Below, one piece after another: positions 61,620-64,000 of a stretch of DNA of 64,000 nucleotides (positions within the stretch are counted from its first letter, which is position 1; the number at the start of each line of letters is the position of its first letter). Made by a program: the position numbers and the translations under genes. The stretch lies in NCBI GenBank assembly GCA_030248195.1, contig JASAND010000874.1:1-64000 (forward strand). The letters are read 5' to 3'. The stretch is from Trissonchulus latispiculum. Taxonomy: Eukaryota > Nematoda > Enoplea > Enoplida > Ironidae. Under the pieces are notes generated by a model. That model had not been told where the DNA came from. It ran no database searches and saw nothing but the letters and a program-made list of their open reading frames with translations.

Positions 61620-62500
61620 GGATATGCAGTTATATACATGACAAAAGTTGCTCTGCTCCTTTAGGGCTTTCATTTAAAACCAAATTTGACAACTTTTGGA
61701 AATTTTGATTTTTGACCAATTAGGACCCCTTGCCAGGCCGCCACAGGTCGCTAGGGACCAGTTTGGAGGGGTCCTCCAATGAGATAAAATGTTCGCCTCA
61801 CCAAGGGCTTTCATTTGATACCAAACTTGAAAACCTTTCAAAAAATTGATTTTGGACCGGTCCGGACCCTGGTCAGGGCGCCACAGGCCGCTGGGACCAG
61901 TTTGGAGGGGCCCTCCAATGAGATAAAATGTTCGGCTCACCGGGGGCTTTCACTTGATACCAAACTTGGCCACTTTTGTAAAAATCGCATTTTGGCGATT
62001 TTGGACCGGACCTCACCCTGGCCAGGGCGCCACAGGCGGCTGGGTCCACTTTCGAGGGGTCCTCCAATGACAAAAAATGTTCGCCTCACCAGGGGCTTTC
62101 ATTTGATACCAAACTTGGCCACTTTTGCAAAAATCGATTTTCGTCCATTTTGGACCGGTCCGGACCCTGGTCAGGGCGCCACAGGCCGCTGGGTCCACTT
62201 TAGAGGGTTCTCCAATGACAAAAAATGTTCGCCTCACCAGGGGCTTTCATTTGATACCAAACTTGGCCACTTTTGGAAAAACCGATTTTTGGCCATTTTG
62301 GACCGGTCCGGACCCTGGCCAGGGCGCCACAGGCCGCTGGGTCCACTTTAGAGGGGTCCTCCAATGACAAAAAATGTTCGCCTCACCAAGGGCTTTCATT
62401 TGATACCAAACTTGGCCACTTTTGGAAAAACCGATTTTTGGCCATTTTGGGCCCGGTCCACGGTCCGGACCCCTGGCCAGGGCGCCACAGGGGTCCGGGC
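61620..62500. repeat. Tandem array, about 141-150-bp unit, about six units, related to family D
   Basis: GGGCTTTCATTTGATACCAA recurs at about 61664, 61805, 61943, 62092, 62241 and 62389. The first unit is continuous with family D sequence (ACAAAAGTTGCTC). Open frames crossing several units exist only because the unit lacks stops. Confidence 0.9.
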
Positions 62501-63791
62501 GAAACCTACTATAGCCTATGCTGTAGTGCTCCCGCACCCCACCCCAAACCCCAAATAAGAGAGACCTGCTCACTGTAGATATTTCTGTAGAAGAGGTTAA
62601 AGTTGGAGTTGCGACACGGTAGGGCCCACCACCATCAGGGTGCCCCCCAGCCACATGGATAGGTCCTAGAGCGAAACTAATGGGCCATTTAGATTCACCA
62701 TATAGGGGTTCCTATTCGAATACGAAACCTCAGCCCAGCAGCTCTTATGTATAGGGCTGCCTACTCCGTAGGCCCAGACCCCCCTTTTACACGTTAACTA
62801 CTGACCCCTGGCCAGGGCGCCACAGATGACCGACCAACACCAAACTCTCAAATGGAGACCTCCACCCTTGGGCCATGCCACATGAGCAATATGAGAGCCC
62901 AGCTTCGCTCGCTGCGATCTATTTCGAGGCTAGAATATTTTCGGACTTAGTTTTTTTCCGGGGGTCACTTGGGGGGTCCCCACCGGGGGGGTGGGGCCAT
63001 CTGGGGGGGTCCGGGAACCGCGGAAAGTAATTTCCCCGGAATTGAGGAACTTTTTGTACAAAAAAAACCTAAAATAGTATGGCTCTGAAGGGTCTTCCGA
63101 CCTGCACCCCTGGGGGGAAAAACAAAAATGGAGAGAAACGCGACCTGCGCGGGGGGCCAATTTTCATATCTCAAGATCCACCCGGCCGATCCGGCTGAAA
63201 TTTTCACAGCATGTACCCCTGCCCATAGGCTCTTCACACAAGAAGTTTCAGCCCGATCGGTCCACTCCTTCGCTGGCCCCAGGCCAAACAATGTCCAGAT
63301 TATACACATTGCGTCAAATTTTCCCTATTCTAGGGGGAGCGCTAACGCGCTCCCCCTAATAAAGCGAATTTTGGGAATTTTTCGCTAATTTTATGAAATT
63401 TCGCTAATATGAAAAGTTTCGAATTTTTGGATAAAATTTGCAAAAATTCAGGTAGGTGATTGAAAATTTTTAGGGAGGGGGGGTCGGCCGACGGCCGACT
63501 TGGGGGGAGGGGTAGAAAAAATTTTTTAGGGGGAGGGTCGGCGACCCACCCAGTTGGGGGGAGGGGTCCCCCGCCCTCCACCCCCTCCTAACACGATACC
63601 CCCCACGATTTTTGGACCAAAAGTTGTCTAATCTTGCCTGAACAATGGTCATGCTTCGAAATTTTTTAAATTTTGGCTTAAAATCGTCTTAAGACGGTGT
63701 AAAAACGCCTAAGACGTTAAAAACAAGCCTTATTTTGAGGGAAAAAGGACTAAATTGCAGAAAAAATTCGTTGTAAAAATTTAATTGCAGG
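62501..63791. other. Intergenic, GC hairpin at 63333-63357, no gene
   Basis: G-run tracts at 62960-63020 and 63470-63590. The hairpin TAGGGGGAGCGC-TAA-CGCGCTCCCCCTA resembles those at 3155, 46284 and 60597. Confidence 0.4.
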
Positions 63792-64000
63792 CTGGCTTTT
63801 TCCTACGGGGGGGGTGCCCCCCAGAAATCCGTTCCCTCCCCCCTCCCCAGACTTGGGTCGCCCCCCAGGATTCGGGCCTCCCCCCCCAGACCCAGAAACC
63901 CCCTCCAACCCTAAAGTGCCCGGAAAAATACGGTTTTGAGGGAAAATTTTGAAAATTTTTCCCGCTTCGCCGGATTTTTACCCATTTGTAGCATTTTTAG
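63792..64000. mobile_element. CTGG-type MITE, cut by the window end
   Basis: Left end CTGGCTTTTTCCTA as in 43996-44384, G/C runs inside and the hairpin region CCCGCTTCGCCGG at 63961-63973. The right end lies outside the window. Confidence 0.8.

Noticed and set aside
61815..62351. 178-codon plus-strand frame
   Set aside because: It consists of repeated tandem units with no stop in one frame; the peptide just repeats the 147-bp unit.

Overview
This is an animal-type nuclear DNA window. It holds two intron-rich protein genes, and most of the rest is non-coding mobile DNA. No bacterial gene, CRISPR array or intact rRNA gene is visible. Both genes have GT-AG introns from about 260 bp to 9.5 kb and GC-rich exons in AT-rich surroundings. 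Rab2 is broadly eukaryotic, while a periphilin-type C-terminus points to an animal. I do not assign a species; an invertebrate is the reasonable guess.

Plus strand, 6.2-25.3 kb: nine consecutive, phase-consistent exons encode at least 787 residues (the 5' end is missing). In order the protein has the C-terminal half of an RNA-recognition motif, a Gly/Arg-rich stretch, an RS domain, a long Pro/Ser/Gly-rich disordered region, a Lys-rich patch and a C-terminal helical segment. That last segment closely resembles periphilin-1, the RNA-binding subunit of the HUSH silencing complex. Its introns carry MITEs, a SINE, a reverse-transcriptase relic and fold-back elements.

Minus strand, 36.9-53.8 kb: eight coding exons give a complete 213-residue Rab2 small GTPase with all nucleotide-binding motifs and a C-terminal Cys-Cys. 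Its introns, up to 6 kb, are full of nested repeats.

The remainder is a dense, layered repeat landscape in which many elements have exact target-site duplications (TSDs). (1) About ten elements, typically ~390 bp, begin CTGG and end CCAG, duplicate 5 bp and mostly share an internal CCGGC-TTC-GCCGG hairpin. (2) Four fold-back elements with CAAGAGT ends and exact 7-bp TSDs, all starting GT, cluster at 24.2-29.8 kb. (3) Several hAT-like short elements have 8-bp TSDs. (4) Elements of about 0.9-1.1 kb have ends built on GGG-A(n)-CCC. (5) A tRNA-derived SINE is present twice, one copy with a 17-bp TSD and the other next to interleaved inverted repeats that could form a pseudoknot. (6) Tandem arrays have units of about 52, 58, 147 and 165 bp. 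(7) Fragments of LINE open reading frames occur near 41.4 and 45.3-46.2 kb.

The two genes are unrelated in function (RNA-linked silencing and ER-Golgi traffic). The most notable points are the apparent RRM-RS-periphilin architecture and the undescribed-looking non-autonomous transposon families whose insertion sites can be read directly.
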